Below are positions 1 to 14,300 of a DNA stretch of 64,000 nt, piece by piece. The number at the start of each line of letters is the position of its first letter. Position 1 is the first letter of the stretch. Under the pieces are notes generated by a model. That model was not told the DNA's origin, searched no databases, and saw nothing but the letters and a program-made list of their open reading frames with translations. The DNA is from Ichthyophthirius multifiliis (Eukaryota > Ciliophora > Oligohymenophorea > Hymenostomatida), in the NCBI RefSeq assembly GCF_000220395.1, contig NW_004086375.1, positions 8,646-72,645 of the forward strand, read 5' to 3'. The position numbers were made by a program, and so were the translations under genes.

Positions 1-536
1 ATATATATATATATTTCGTATATAATTATATTTATATATCGATATATTTAATTTTTTTTATCTATGTAATTTTATTTTTATGCTAATATTAATTTTTTTT
101 ATATTTATATATCATATAAAATAAAAAAAAGAAAAGTATAATAATATTAAGATTAATATATTTTTTTTTATAAAAAAAAAAATTGACTAGATTATAATCT
201 TTACAATTTATCATATATTTAATAATATATATATAAATGAAATAATCCAATAAAAATATTAAAAAAATAAATTCTAACTAATTTCTCGATTTTCTTCCTA
301 AAATTTAGACTTCATAAAGCTAATTAAATGTAATAAGCCCCTCTAAAAATTTATAAGTTTAATTTCCTCAATTAATTAATGTAATTTAATAAAATAGCTA
401 TGATTTACTTGAAGATATATAATTATAAAGGAAATAAAGTAATGATATATTTAAAAGTCCATATAAAGAAAAAAAAAATTAAATAATATAATTATCTTAA
501 GGTATTAATTATAAAGATTAAATAATCAAACAATAA
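1..536. other. AT-rich flank, no gene recognised
   Basis: The stretch is almost pure A/T with short TA tracts, and TGA codons are scattered in the frames examined. No conserved protein motif and no ciliate telomeric repeat (C4A2 or G4T2 type) is visible at the window edge, so the window begins inside a chromosome or scaffold. Confidence 0.5.
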
Positions 537-1231
537 ATGATAAATAAAATGGGATATTAACAAAATAAAATGGTAGTTGATTATAAATAAATGATTATTA
601 ATAATACTATTTAAAATATTGCTCCTGAAATAGAACAAAATATTAATAAAAGTAATACAGTATAAAATATTATAGATAGCGAATTAAACAATGATATTAC
701 AAGTCATCCTTCTTAAAATAATTTAATGAAAAAAAGAAAATTATATAAAGATTAAATTTGGACAATTTTTAATATAGTAGGGAAGAAAGAAACATAATAA
801 ATTATTGATAAATCTAATAATAAATTTGAATAAAATTAAAAATAAATAAAGAATATAAATGAAAATTAATAATAAGATTAAAATTAAACTATTATCAAAA
901 CCTTATAGAATTTAGACGAATATAATAAAGAAAATCAAAAATAAATAAATAATAAAGGAATATTAAAGGTAAGATCACATGATACTTTTTTAAAAAATAT
1001 TGAATCTAAAAATCCATAGAAAACATCAAAAATTTAATTGTAAAAACTCTAAGAAAACATAGAAGAATAAGATTAAAAAAAAAATATGGTTCGGTAGAAA
1101 GATTTAAAAATAAATATTATCAATTTAAAAAAAATGTATAATTTTAAAAAGAAGCAAGAATAATTAGTTTAATAGATGGTAATGAAAATTATGAATAATT
1201 AAAACTAAATTTAAATAATTGAAAATAATAA
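537..1231 (+). CDS. Gln/Asn/Lys-rich hypothetical protein
   Basis: Read with TAA/TAG as Gln, a frame starting at ATG 537 (a second in-frame ATG is at 549) stays open for about 230 codons. It gives a hydrophilic protein rich in Gln, Asn, Lys and Ile, with a motif near the N-terminus reading NIAPEIEQNINKSN. No domain, signal peptide or membrane segment is seen. The 3' end is unresolved: near 1232 the sequence GGTATATA...GGTCAG looks like a short GT-AG intron, and beyond it lies low-complexity TA-rich sequence with no clear stop. It is convergent with the phosphatase gene ending at 1477. The open frame and the average base composition, less AT-extreme than the flanks, support coding; the function is unknown. 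Confidence 0.45.
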
Positions 1232-1476
1232 AAATAAAGGTATATATATTAATTTTTTGTATGGTCAGAAACATTTTTTTTAATAAAAACTAAATCTAAA
1301 AAAAAAAGAACATTAGAAATATATATATATATATATTTTCTCTCTTCCTTTTTTTTTGTTTTTTATCGATCGAACAAAAATAATAATAAAAAAAAACTAA
1401 TATATACATATATATATATATATTGTAAATAATTTTTTTTTTTTTATAAAATACAAACAAATAAAAATATAAAAAA

Positions 1477-2564
1477 TCACAAAAAATATGGTAATAAACT
1501 TTTTGGATTAATCTGCTTCGAAGCATCTGTTACTGCTTCAAAAGTTTCGAACTTTTATTCCAAATCTTCATTTAATTTAAGAATAGCGGCTAAATTTCCA
1601 CATCTATAACAATAATTAGGTGCACTCCAAACGGTAACTAGATTTTTATCCTTTAAAAAAACAAAAAAAACAAAAAACCAAAATTAATATATATAAATAC
1701 ATATATATATATATATATAATAATAATTATATATATCTTTTAAATAAAAAAAAAAATATATATATATATATATTACAGGAAACCAAAACTAATAACCAGC
1801 GTCAACTAATTAATGCGCTCTTGCAATTAAATTTATTCCATTTAAATAATTATATTCCTTAGTAACCTATGATCCGAACAACCACCCTGCACCTCTAGTA
1901 TTAATGGCCCAAGTAGTAATATCTTCCGGATCGCTCCACATTAAATCACAAAATGGGCCATCATGTGGTACTTCTACTTCCTGTCTATAATTCTTATTTA
2001 GTCTATAGTTTTTATTTCAGGAGATAATCCTCCATGTACACATAGTACTTTACCGTCTATTATTGCTCCTATTGGTAAATAATCAAATACATCAGTGCAA
2101 TATTTCCAAGGATTTTAATTGCCGTATTTTCGCACTATTTCATCTAAAAATCCGTAAACCTTTTTTATGAATATTTTTAGATATTTTTAATTTTTGTTTT
2201 GTTTTACTTATGTTATTTATCTTGTTTCATGATTACCTCTTAATAATGTTATATTTTGAGGGTATTTTATTTTTAAACACATCAAATATTCAAATGTTTC
2301 GACTGAATTATAACCTCTATCAACAAAATCACCTATAAAAATATAATTTGTATCAGGAATTTGACCACCTACTCTAAATAACTCTAATAAATCGTAAAAT
2401 TAACCATGAATGTCACCACATATAGTAACAGGAGCTCTAACTGGTTATACATTCGATTCTTCCATTAATAATTCCTTTATTTTTTCACATACCATACGCA
2501 AATCTCTTTCAGTTAAACATTTTCCTTCTTTTAATAGTGATAAATATTCGTCAATATTTTGCAT
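1477..2564 (-). CDS. PP2A-like Ser/Thr phosphatase catalytic subunit (PP4/PP6 clade)
   Basis: Catalytic subunit of a PPP-family phosphatase, a two-metal enzyme that removes phosphate from Ser/Thr in regulatory complexes. Three exons are seen: 2564-2208, 2159-1777 and 1650-1477, with GT-AG introns of 48 and 126 bp. Metal-site motifs are all present: GDIHG, GDFVDRG and LRGNHETR, followed by [29 protein letters not shown] and [11 protein letters not shown]. The C-terminus is PYFL, matching the carboxymethylated YFL tail of PP2A/PP4/PP6. ESNVQP before the first motif and SVETF point to PP4 or PP6 rather than PP2A itself. One base is missing at about 1974, where one C stands instead of CC; with it the protein is 304 aa, normal for the family (about 305-307). 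TAA/TAG occur at conserved Gln positions such as GQFYD and RQITQ. Confidence 0.93.
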
Positions 2565-5523
2565 ATTTTTTTTCTTTTCTTTTCTTTAGTTATTTATATA
2601 TTTATTTATAAATAAATAAAATAAAAAATTAAATTAATTAAATTTTATTATTTTTTTCTTTTTTTTAAAAAAAATAAATAAATAAATTAAATTAAAAAAA
2701 AGATTATGAAGAAAATAAATAGCCATTTTTTATAAAAAATAACATTTATTAAAAATATATTATCATAAATTAATTAAATGTATAATAATAAGTTTAATTA
2801 TAAAAATATAATTTTATATTAGTTTATAAATAATTGTATATTTTTTATGTATTTTAAATATATAAACTAATATTTTTTTTAATAAAATATTATTCCTATA
2901 TTGATATTTATATATATATAGATATTATATATTATAATAAAACCTTTATATATTCATATATTTTATATATACAAAAATTTTTTAACTAATTATTAAAAAA
3001 AACAAGATTTTTAATTTTTCTAAGCTATAATTATTAAATCATTTTAAATTATTTCTAAGCTTTATAATAATCCTTTTTAAATATAATAATTTACAATATA
3101 CTAATTTTTTATATAAATATTGTGAATTAAATAATATATAAATAAAACTCTGATATTATATATAGAATCATAAAATCTATAAAAATAAGTATACCACTAT
3201 ATTCTATTTTTTTTTAATATATTAAAATAGTTAAATAATATACATAAAAAATAAATTAATTATATTAAAATATAATATAATTATTCATATTTAAAAAAAT
3301 TTACAATTATTCCCATATTTATATAATTAAAAAACTTTACTAAACTCTAAACTGCATATCTTAATTTTAATAATAATAAAAATTTTAATGATAAAATAAA
3401 TATTCATAAACCTAAAATATAATTTATAGTCTTCCTTTATTTTTTATTTTTTTCCTCATATAAACTAATTATTTTATATATAATTTTTGAATATAAACTA
3501 GACTAATAAAAATGTTAAAAAATAAGACAATTGATAATCTTTTAATTATATAAATTCTCATTTTTAAATAAATATAATTCCAATAAAGACAAAAAGAAAT
3601 ACCTTTATAAGACCAAAACCTGAACGAAATATAAGAAAAATTAGAATAATTTCTCCCGAAACTTTCCAATAATTTCACATGAAAATTCCAATGAGGAATA
3701 AATATAATTGAATTAAAAATAACAAAAATAACATTCTAATTTTTGGACGATATTTCGCCTTATTTTATTAAAAAAAATAAGGTTATTGCTAGTTTATTTA
3801 TTTTAGACTATATGAATCAAATAAAGATACTTTTTTTTTTTTTTTATAAAATAAAGTTCATTATATTTTTAATAATATATAAAAATGTTCCAAAATTTTT
3901 GTTAGTCTTAAAAAATATATTAAATTCTCCTTTTAAAATTAATAGATTTAGTAGAATATCTATTATAAATTCTACATATATAAGATTAGAAAAAACAATC
4001 GAACAAAAAATTAATCCCCATTTTAAATATAGGCTGTAAAATAAACACAAATTGAAAATTAATTAAAAATAAACTTCATTTAATTCTTTCTTTTCAATTA
4101 TGCTTATTATTACTTTATATATAAATATACAAATAGACTTTTTTATCAAAAAGATTGCCCTAATAATCTTATATATATAAATATCAACCTTATAATTACT
4201 ATGACCCTTAATTAAATATATAAGTTTATTTTTTAATGTTTTTTTTATTAATTTTTTGGTCCTTTTAAAATTCTAATACTATATATATATGTGTTTAAAT
4301 ACAAAGACATCACAACGAATAAAAAAAGAATAAAAAAAGAGTAAAAATTGACTTAAAATCTTATAAAAATTGGCTTAAAATCTATTAAAAAATTGACTTA
4401 AAATCTTATATAAAAATTGACTTAAAATCTTATAATAATTGACTTAAAATCTATTAAAAAATTGACTTAAAATCGTTTAAAAATTGATTATTTAAAGTCG
4501 AAAATATCATATAATTTATCCAGTTTTTGATTAGGACATTGAATTTAGAATATTATAGATGAAAAATATAGCAAATTTAATGATTTTGAAGGTAAAAAAT
4601 AAAGAATATCCTTCAATATTGCCTTAATATAGTGTAATACTATTTTTACTTAAAAATAAACTATAAAAAATAACTTTTTCGGAAAAAATAAAAAAATAGT
4701 ATATAATAAGTAAAAAATCCTTTAGTTTATGAAATATATATGACTTTTTTATTTATTTTTTTCGTTTAAAATAATAATAATAAACTCTCACTTCAAAATT
4801 TAAACAAAACAAACACTTTTAATAAATTTAAAAAGCTAAGATCTTCCATTAAATAATCAAAAATCCCCTTATTTACGAAAAAAGACTAAGAAAATAAAAT
4901 AAACATTAAAAAAAGACAAATAAATACGAAAACAAAAAAAAACAAAAACGAAAATTTAGGATGAGAAAAATGCCCAAAAAATTCTAAATAAATACGAAGA
5001 CTAAATAAAAGCTTATAAAAAACTTAATATTAATATAGAAAAATCAAATATTATATATTATCACCTTAAAATAAGAATTTATATTAAATTTATATAAAAA
5101 CTCTAACAAATAATTATAAAGAAAGTATATTAAATTACCATTATTATAATGGATGTATTAAATATAAAATATAGAGTATAATTGAATTAAGAAATTTGGT
5201 AAAATAAAAAAAGAATTAAAATAAAACCATTTTATATTATGTATTAAAGGATATTAGTGATCTATAAATAAATAAAAAAAGCGTATAATTAAGGAGGAAT
5301 TAATGATATTTCTATTAAACAAACTAATTTACTTATTAATGTTTTATATAATATTGGTTTATTATTAAATTTTTTTAATAATTTTTCATTTTTTTAAAAA
5401 TTAATATATTATTTTACTTATATTTTATATAAAATAGCATTATTTTTTATTTACATCAATCAAAATATTATTATAAATAAAAAAAATCTTTTTTTTTATA
5501 TATAAAAAATATATGTATATATG

Positions 5524-5578
<55 letters not shown>

Positions 5579-5694
5579 AATTATTTTATATACTGATTTA
5601 TATACGTGTATTTTTTTATTTTTTTTTTTTTTAAAAATAATACAAAGATATATAATATATTTATAATACATTTTTAAAAAATAAAACAAAAAAA
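2565..5694. other. Long AT-rich spacer with weak coding-like patches
   Basis: No gene is recognised. Slightly less AT-rich patches occur at about 3460-4110 and 4850-5300, where both strands have short open frames under table 6, but none carries a motif or an acceptable intron/exon model. They could be decayed genes or non-genic DNA. The stretch also holds the tandem repeat at 4346-4478 and a long (TA)n tract at about 5527-5573, just upstream of the signal peptidase gene. Confidence 0.4.
4346..4478. repeat. 22-24 bp tandem repeat, six units
   Basis: The 13-bp core TTGACTTAAAATC occurs at about 4348, 4370 (one change, TTGGCTT), 4393, 4417, 4439 and 4463. Spacing is 22, 23, 24, 22 and 24 bp. 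The A/T spacers vary slightly in length (TTATAAAAA and TATTAAAAAA types), which explains the period. A seventh degenerate copy may follow at about 4485. It lies in an intergenic region with no nearby ORF. Confidence 0.85.
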
Positions 5695-6249
5695 ATGGTA
5701 TTAGCATTATTATAAGATACTATAAATTAAATAAAATCTATGAAATTTCGTTAAATTTTAATCTAAATGATTAGTTTAACCATGATAGTCAGTTCTGCCT
5801 TAACAATATGGAGAATTTTAATGATAATAACATATAGTGATTCTCCCATAGTAGTAGTATTGAGTGGAAGTATGGAACCTTTATACTACAGAGGAGATAT
5901 ATTAACATTATATAATCGTGAGGAAAAAATATATACAGGAGATGTTGTAGTTTATAAAAACGGAGATTAAGAAATTCCTATAGTGCATAGAGTTATAGCA
6001 ATTTAAGAAAAAGATGGAGAAGATTACTATATATTGACAAAAGGAGATAATAATTTAAGTGATGATAGAGGATTATATTAAAATAGAAAAATATGGCTTC
6101 ATAAAAAAGATATTTTGGGAAAAATTAAAGGATATTGTCCGTATTTAGGAATTGTTACAATTATTCTAAATGATTATCCAATGGTAAAGTATGTCACATT
6201 AGGTCTAATGGGACTGTTTGTTCTTATTGCTAAAGATCCTTAAGGTTGA
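5695..6249 (+). CDS. SEC11: ER signal peptidase catalytic subunit (SEC11)
   Basis: Catalytic subunit of the ER signal peptidase complex, which cleaves signal peptides from secretory proteins as they pass the translocon. It is a single exon of 185 codons (184 aa), and the start at 5695 gives the family's usual length. One N-terminal membrane segment lies at about residues 27-48. The catalytic Ser motif SGSMEP is at about 59-64, followed by the box B-like YRGDIL, GDVVVYK and HRVI (the conserved His of eukaryotic Sec11), then KGDNN and DDRGLY in the C-terminal catalytic region. A second hydrophobic stretch, [13 protein letters not shown], is near the C-terminus. Seven in-frame TAA codons are Gln, and TGA at 6247 is the stop. 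The S-H-D arrangement and length make this a confident call. Confidence 0.95.
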
Positions 6250-7407
6250 AATCAGAAATTATAATATATAAAATAATGTTTATTTAAAAAAAAAAATTAT
6301 TTTAATGTAATTTCTTTTATTAAATAAATAATATATATATAAATATTGTTTTTGTTTATTTTAAAATAAAATATTTTTAATAGAAAATGATATAATAAAT
6401 TTTTATTTTTAAAAAAAAATATATAATTATGATTATATAAATTTAGTTATAATATATTTTATATATAAATTATTAAAATATATTTATATAAATATATATA
6501 TAAATAAAATATATTATAAATAATATATATATGTGTATATATTAATATAGTTTTTAATATATTTATATATATATCTATAAATACTTTTTATAATATTTAT
6601 TATTATAAACATTTATAAAATTAATTTATTTTATTTGTTATTTTTTATATATATTTTTTTGCTATATAATTTTACATTTTTTTAATATATTTTTATTTAT
6701 TTTTAATTTTTTTGATTATTATAAAAGAAATAAAATTAATCTTTTTTCTTTTTAAAATATCTAATTTATTAATAAATGTGTAATTATATTTTTATTTAAT
6801 TTTAATTTTTTTTAATTATTTTCATATTATTTTATTTATTTATATATTTATTGATGCTTATCATTTTTAACTTTTAATTATATTGTTCCTTAATATAATA
6901 TGTTTATCATATTTATTCTATTTTTTCTAGATAATTTTAAAATATGTCTATATGGCTTTATTTATTTATTATTTCTGATTTTTTTTTTAAATAACCTACT
7001 CAAGATCAATCTTGCCACATTATTGTCTAAATATATAAAATAATTATTTTTATTATATATTATAAATATTACTGTTTTTTTATACTTTTAATTATTAATG
7101 TATTCAAATATATATTTATTAAAATTAATTAATTACATTCAAATAATAATATTAATTATTTTTTTATTTTTAATTATAAAAAAGAAAATATTAACATATT
7201 TCAATAAATATATTAAAAACTTTTTTATATATAATATTAAATATACATTTATATATATATTATTTAAATAAAAAAAATTCTTTTAAATATATTTAATTAC
7301 TATAAAATTAGAATGTTTTTTAAACAAAAATTTCTTAATTTACATTATTATACTTATATATTTAATTTTTTTTTTTTTTTTTTGTATTTATAAGTAAAAA
7401 TAAAAAA
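6250..7407. other. AT-rich spacer
   Basis: Dominated by A/T runs and short TA tracts between the Sec11 stop and the Ca channel start. No motif, RNA gene or sustained open frame is seen. Confidence 0.5.
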
Positions 7408-8162
7408 ATGGAAAATCCTGATAATTATAATCAAGTAAATACTTAATAAATTTAAATTAAAAATATATATTTAAAAGAATAAAAAATCACATATTAATAT
7501 TTAATAAATAATTAATAATTAAATATCTTCTGGAACAATATTAAGTGAATCTGATTAATTAAATTATTAAATGTCTAAAAACAGTAAATTATACAATTAA
7601 AAAATATTTAAGGGATTCAATAAAATAATTAGTCTATAAAAGAACTCAAATGAGTTTGATTTAGAAAAAAATAATTTAGAATACAACTAAAATAAATAAC
7701 AAATAAATAATTTTTTAGATTAAGAATTAGAACATGATATAGATATAGATGTTTAATTAATAAATGTTTAATAAAAAGAAAATAAATCGTTTATTTAATC
7801 TGATTTATTTTTATAAATTAATCAAAAATATAAATAATAAATTTCAGAAAATAAAAAGAAAAACAATTAATTATAAATTATTCCTACAATAATAAATAAA
7901 AAGGAATAATGTAATTACAGTATAAATAATAATAAAAATGCATAAAAATAAAAATCATTAGAATAACTTGAAGAAATAGAATAAAATAAATAAAATTTTT
8001 AAAAATAAAACGAAATAATAAAAGAACCATAAAGTTTATAAAATGCTCTATAAAAAAAGTAAACAATATCAGATATTTTAATAGAAAAAGTAGTTAATAT
8101 AGTTTCAGGGAATCAAAAAATAGATACATTTAATTATATAGGTATAAATATAAAATAATATA

Positions 8163-8213
<51 letters not shown>

Positions 8214-8803
8214 TATTAATAAAACTAGATGATGAATAATATACTTATAATAAGAAAACAAATTAAATAACTTTTAATAATTTCGATAAATCGATTTTAT
8301 AAAAATAAGACAAAGAAAATCCTTTATAAAGAAAAACATATATTGAATTAAATGCTTTAATGAAATAGTAATCTTTTTAATTTTTATTCGATGACGTTTA
8401 TGATGAATAATAATAAAAACTTAAAAACTAATAGTATCTTAATTAATTATAATAACTAAAAGAAATGCAAAAATCAAAAAATAAAATCAAAAAAAAAAAA
8501 CATAGAAACTTTATTTAATAAAATAACGACCAAAATATAAATGTTTAGGATTAAATATATTCTGAAAATTAAAATAACTAAGAACAATAAGATAATGATA
8601 ATTATATATTTGATATATATAAAGAATTTAATAATGAATATGAAGAACTATCGAAAATATATGAACAATAAATTATTTATAAAAAGAATAAATTATATAT
8701 CCAGTTAAAAAAAATGAATTTGAAATACTCAAAATAATGACAGATTAATATCCTTTTTTAGAAGAGAGAAAATTTATAATATTAATATGCAAGTATATCA
8801 TAT

Positions 8804-8851
<48 letters not shown>

Positions 8852-11299
8852 TTTATATATAAATATATTTCATTATATATATTCTTAAATATATAAATTT
8901 TAATATTTTTTAATATCTTTATATATTTATTTTTTATATTATTAGAATATGTAGCTATATTTGTTTTAAAATAATTAAACATAAATTATTTGATAATTTA
9001 ATATTATTAATAATTATATTTAATTCTATTACATTGTGTTTAGATGATCCTACATAGCCTACATCAGATCCTATAATGCTTACAATAGAAGAGTTTTTTC
9101 TTTGGGCCTATTTTGCAGAATGTGTATTAAAAATAACTGCAATGGGTTTTATTTTTAACAAAAAATCATATTTAAGAGACGGCTGGAATATTTTGGATTT
9201 CACTATCGTTACCTCTTCAGTAATCCCAGTATTTATTGGAGGAGATAGTTCCGTTAATCTATCTTCTTTAAGAAGTTTGAGAGTTTTAAGACCCTTAAGG
9301 ACAATTTCCTCAATCAAAAGTTTGAAACTGATTTTAATTACTCTTTTTAGTGCTCTTCCTTATCTTATAAATACCTTAATTATATTAATTTTTTTCTTTT
9401 TAGTATTCGCAATAGGTGGGCTTTAACTTTTTATGGGATTATTAAAAAAAAAATGTTTCGAATAAAGCACAGGAATACCCTATATAGATAATACTGGAAA
9501 CTATATTATCTGTGGCGGCGAAACATAATGCAAAAGCGGCTATATATGTGGCAAAACATTAAGTAATCCAAACCACGGAGTAACAAATTTTGATAATATT
9601 TTAACAGCATTTTTAATGGTATTTTAATGTGTAACATTAGAAGGATGGACATAAATTATGGTAATAAATATAATTAATATAAAAGTGCATATAAATAATA
9701 TATATAATTTATCATTATATATATTTAAATGTATATTTATATATATCCATTTATATTTATATATATATTTAGTATTGGCTTTTTGATTCTTTTACAATTT
9801 TTATAGTAATTTATTTTGTTTGCATAGTATGGTTCGGTTCTTTTTTTTACTTAATTTAACTTTAGCAGTTATTAAGGCTAAGTTTAGTGAAAATCAAGAT
9901 AATAAAAAGGTGAAATAAATCGTAAATGAAGACAATGATAAAATCGATATTATGGTATTAAAGAATTTCCGAAGAATGGAAAGGAATCATTTAAAAAGAC
10001 ACCTTTTAATTTAAAAGCTTTAAAATAAATTCGGGGTTATTGAAGACGAAAAGAATAAATTTAATGAAGGGTTGATGTTTAATTGGGAAGACTTAATGAG
10101 ATTAAAATAAATTTAGGATATATAAGATAAAAAATAGGCTCAAATTGACTTAATTAACAAAGAATAACTAAAATTAGAGAAAAATCGAGAAAAATATAAA
10201 TAAAAAATAAAAAGAGCATTATCTAAAGAAGGCGGGGATGTTTAAATGAAAGTCTTTAATTAACAAATAATTTTCAGATTTAAATCGAATTAAATTTATA
10301 AGGAAAGTGTTTAAAATTTTGATGAAAAAAAAAATTAAATCATGATAAAATTTTGAAAATGAGGAATCGAAAATCAAAGCTTTCGGCCCTTTTTAGTCAA
10401 AATAAAGTATTACCATAAAATATTACACATGAAATTAAATTTATGGGCATTTCTAAAGTATTAAAATAAGAAAATGTTAAAGAAGAAATTAAAGAAGACA
10501 AAGATTTCGAATAAATTTGTTAAAAATTAGAAAATCTTAATAAATAAGAATTCGAAAATCAAAAAATTGATTCAATAAAGATGTAAGTAGTTGATTAATA
10601 ATAGATGACATTTCCAGATCTTTTAAATTAAAATTATAAAAGAATTAAAAAACTTAAAGGAGCAGAAAATTAACTTAATATTCTTGATTTAAAAAATAAA
10701 AAATAAAAAAACTTAATTAAAAATTAATAAGATTAGATTCTTTAATCATCTTAAATATAAAATAATAAACAAGAGAATATTTAAGATATAAATTAATTTT
10801 AAAATAATTAAAATTCAATAATTAAATAAAATACTGAAGATGTAATATATTTTGATAAAAATAAAAAAAAAGAAAACTAAATTAAAAATATAAAAAATTA
10901 AATATAAAATACAGAAAATTAAATTATAAATGATCAAAATAAAACAGTAAATGAAAGTTATTTAAAAAAAGAAAGTCAAGAAATAAATAATTAATAAGAT
11001 CAAATTAAATATATAAGCAGTAATGATGAAACAGATGATGAAAATTTCGATTATAATATATTAAAAGAAGCTCTTCAATAATAAAACTTATAAAAAAAAT
11101 AACAAAAATAAGAAAATATGCCTAATATAAAAAAAAAGCATAAAAAAATAAATATGGGAAACAAAGTAATACTTAAACTTAAAAAACGTAAATAATCATC
11201 TTCAGAAGAAGAACAAGATGAAAGTGAAGATGAAAAAATAAAAAATAAAAAAGTAAAAATTATATATAAATATAAAAAATATTTATATATATATTGATA

Positions 11300-11382
<83 letters not shown>

Positions 11383-14300
11383 TTAATATATATATTTCTA
11401 CTAATGTAAATTTTTATATATTCTAGAGATACAACTATAATAATGATTTAAATAAACACTCAATAAATACAATTAATTAAATACCTCGAAAATCTGTATT
11501 TGCATAGAGTAAAAATTAAATTTTATAAACAGGATAAAAATAGTCAAATGAAAATAAATAACCATAAAATGCATTGTATTGGAAAATGATGATAAATTTA
11601 AATGTTGAATATTAATGTGAGTCTTTTAATGACATTATGTATTATTAATTAAAAAATGAAAGGTAAAAAAAAGATTAAGAAGAATAAAATAAAATTAAAA
11701 GCACCTAATATAAAATGCAATATAGATCGAGAAAAATAAAAGAAGAGACTAAAAAATAAAAAGAATTGAAAAAAGAAAAAACAAATAAATCTTTGTAGAA
11801 ATAATTTTCCAAATGTATCGGATAAAATACACCTTAAAGTATAAAAACGCCCCGTAAAATTAATAATTTTGACTAATAGTAATCTTTTCAAAGCCAAGCA
11901 ATTTACAAAAGCTTTAAAAACAGTGAAATTGATATTAAAAAAATTAAAAAATTTAAAATTCCTATACGAAAAAGCCAAAGAGTTTAAACAATTTAAATAA
12001 AAAAAATGTAAAAATCTCTATATTTTAAAGAAAATAGTAGTCCTTCATTTGTATCTATGTTCGTAAGAGTTAAAAAAAAGAACAAAAATCAATTAAATGA
12101 GGAAAAAATAAAATTCACATTTTAAAATATAACCCATTTAATAAAATAATAAATTGTATTTATAGATAAATAAGATATAACAGATACAATAGGCATAAAA
12201 GAATTATTTCAAGAAATAAAAGTAAACAATAAAAATTCATTTTTATATATTTAACAAAAAAATTAATAGAGAAATGATTATTAAACAGGTATAAAACAAT
12301 TTAATATTTGGTCAGGTTCTGATATTTCTAAAAAAATTTCCATAAACAAAGCAAAAACGAATAAAATTTTGAAAGTTTTAAACACAAAACATTAAGACAT
12401 AAATATATACATTTAAGGCTTTTTAGGAGTAATAAAAGTTCTCCATAAACACCATAAAAAATTCGTATAAGGAAACATATTTAATAACATGGCCTTAGTA
12501 GCAGTTTTTTTAAACACAGTATTATTAGCATTAGATGGTTCATTTCAAGATGAAAGCACTAATCTATTATTAGATAGTATATCAGAAATTTTTACTTATA
12601 TATTTATGACTGAAATGTCTTTAAAAATACTCGCATTAGGCATTTTAGGCTATATAAGGGATAAAATGAACATTTTTGATGGCACAATAGTCCTTTTATC
12701 GGTTTTCGAAATGATATTTTTCTCCGGTGGAAACAAGGCAATATCAGCATTTAGGGCAGTGCGAATTTTCCGTACTTTTAGAGTTTTAAGAGTAACTAGA
12801 TTATTAAGAAGTTTAGAGTTTATGTCTAAAATTATTTTCGTAATAAGTTAAACTATAGATACTTTTATGTATATAGCCTTGCTTTTGTTCCTTTTTATAT
12901 TCATTTACAGTCTTTTAGGAATGTAAATTTACGGAGGAAATTACAATTTCCCTAATAACGAATATAGAGAGAGTTTTGATTCATTCAATAAGGCTTTTAT
13001 TGCCGTTTTTTAAATCCTTTCATTAGAAAACTGGCAAGAAATATTAATACTAAGCCTCAGAAGTAGCATAAATCCCGCAATAACGGCTTTTTATTTAATT
13101 TCATGGATTTTTATTGGAAACTTTGTCTTTTTGAACCTTTTCATGGCCATAATTTTAGATGGATTCGTGAATTATTAATAGTAAGAATAACTATAATAAA
13201 ATGAAGGTGAAGAAAACGAAGGACAAGAAGAGGAAAATCAAGGCAATGAAAGTGATATGGAAGAATACATCAAAAACATTTTAAAAAGTTAAAACCGGGA
13301 AATATAAAATTACATATATGAAGATGAAAATAATGCTAATGTTGAATAAGTTCTAGAGTCAAACGACGATTTATTTGAGGAGACCAAAAACGAAAAAAAA
13401 AAGCTTTTTTAAGGCATTGAATGTGACGATTCTTTATTTATTTTTAGCAAAAAAAATTTCTTTAGAATTTTTTTATATAAAATAGTCCAACATCACCATT
13501 TTGATAATTGGATTTTATTCTTTATTATTATCTCGAGTTTTAAATTAATTATAGATACATATATTCCAGAAGGAACTATGTTAGATTATTTTTCTAAATA
13601 AATGGATGTTGCTTTTAATATTATTTTTTCAATAGAAGCCTGTTTTAAGATTATTGCGTATGGATTTGCTATTGATAATAATTCTTATTTGACAGATACA
13701 TGGTCTTAATTGGATTTTTTTATTGTATTTACCAGTATGATTGATATGTCTATTGAATCTGTAGATATTCCAGCTATTAAAGTCTATTTTTTTATTTTTT
13801 ACTTTTAATATTAAAATATTTCTAGATTTTGAGACTTTTAAGAACTTTAAGGCCTCTAAGATTTATTAGTCATAATGTAAATATGAAAGTAGTTGTTATT
13901 GCTTTATTCGAATCTGTTGGAGCTATTTTTAATGTTTTAATTGTGGTTATTTTAATATGGTTAATTTTTTTTTTAAATATAATCCTTCTATTTATTTATT
14001 TAAATATTAATAAAAAAATATAGGTTTATGTTTGCTATATTGGGAATTTCTTTAATTGGATAAAGATTAGGTTATTGCGATTTTGAAGATAAAGAAAAAA
14101 TATATAGAGTTAACTATGATTAAGTATTTTTTTCTAATAATAATACATATCATATTTTGATATACATATATATATATATAAATAAAACAAAGTGTATTAA
14201 ATAAGGTTTGAAGTGGAAAGTATATTCTACTAATTTCGATAATATAATATCCGCTATGATTACTATTTATATTTTGAGTTCTTTAGAAGGTTGGCCTAAC

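Noticed and set aside
4850-5300. Possible decayed DNA transposon on the + strand
   Set aside because: Lys-rich frames looked faintly transposase-like, but no catalytic DDE spacing, terminal repeats or target-site duplication could be found.
11649-11978. Minus-strand 109-aa Phe-rich open frame
   Set aside because: It lies antisense within exon 6 of the Ca channel, whose frame is continuous into repeat II.
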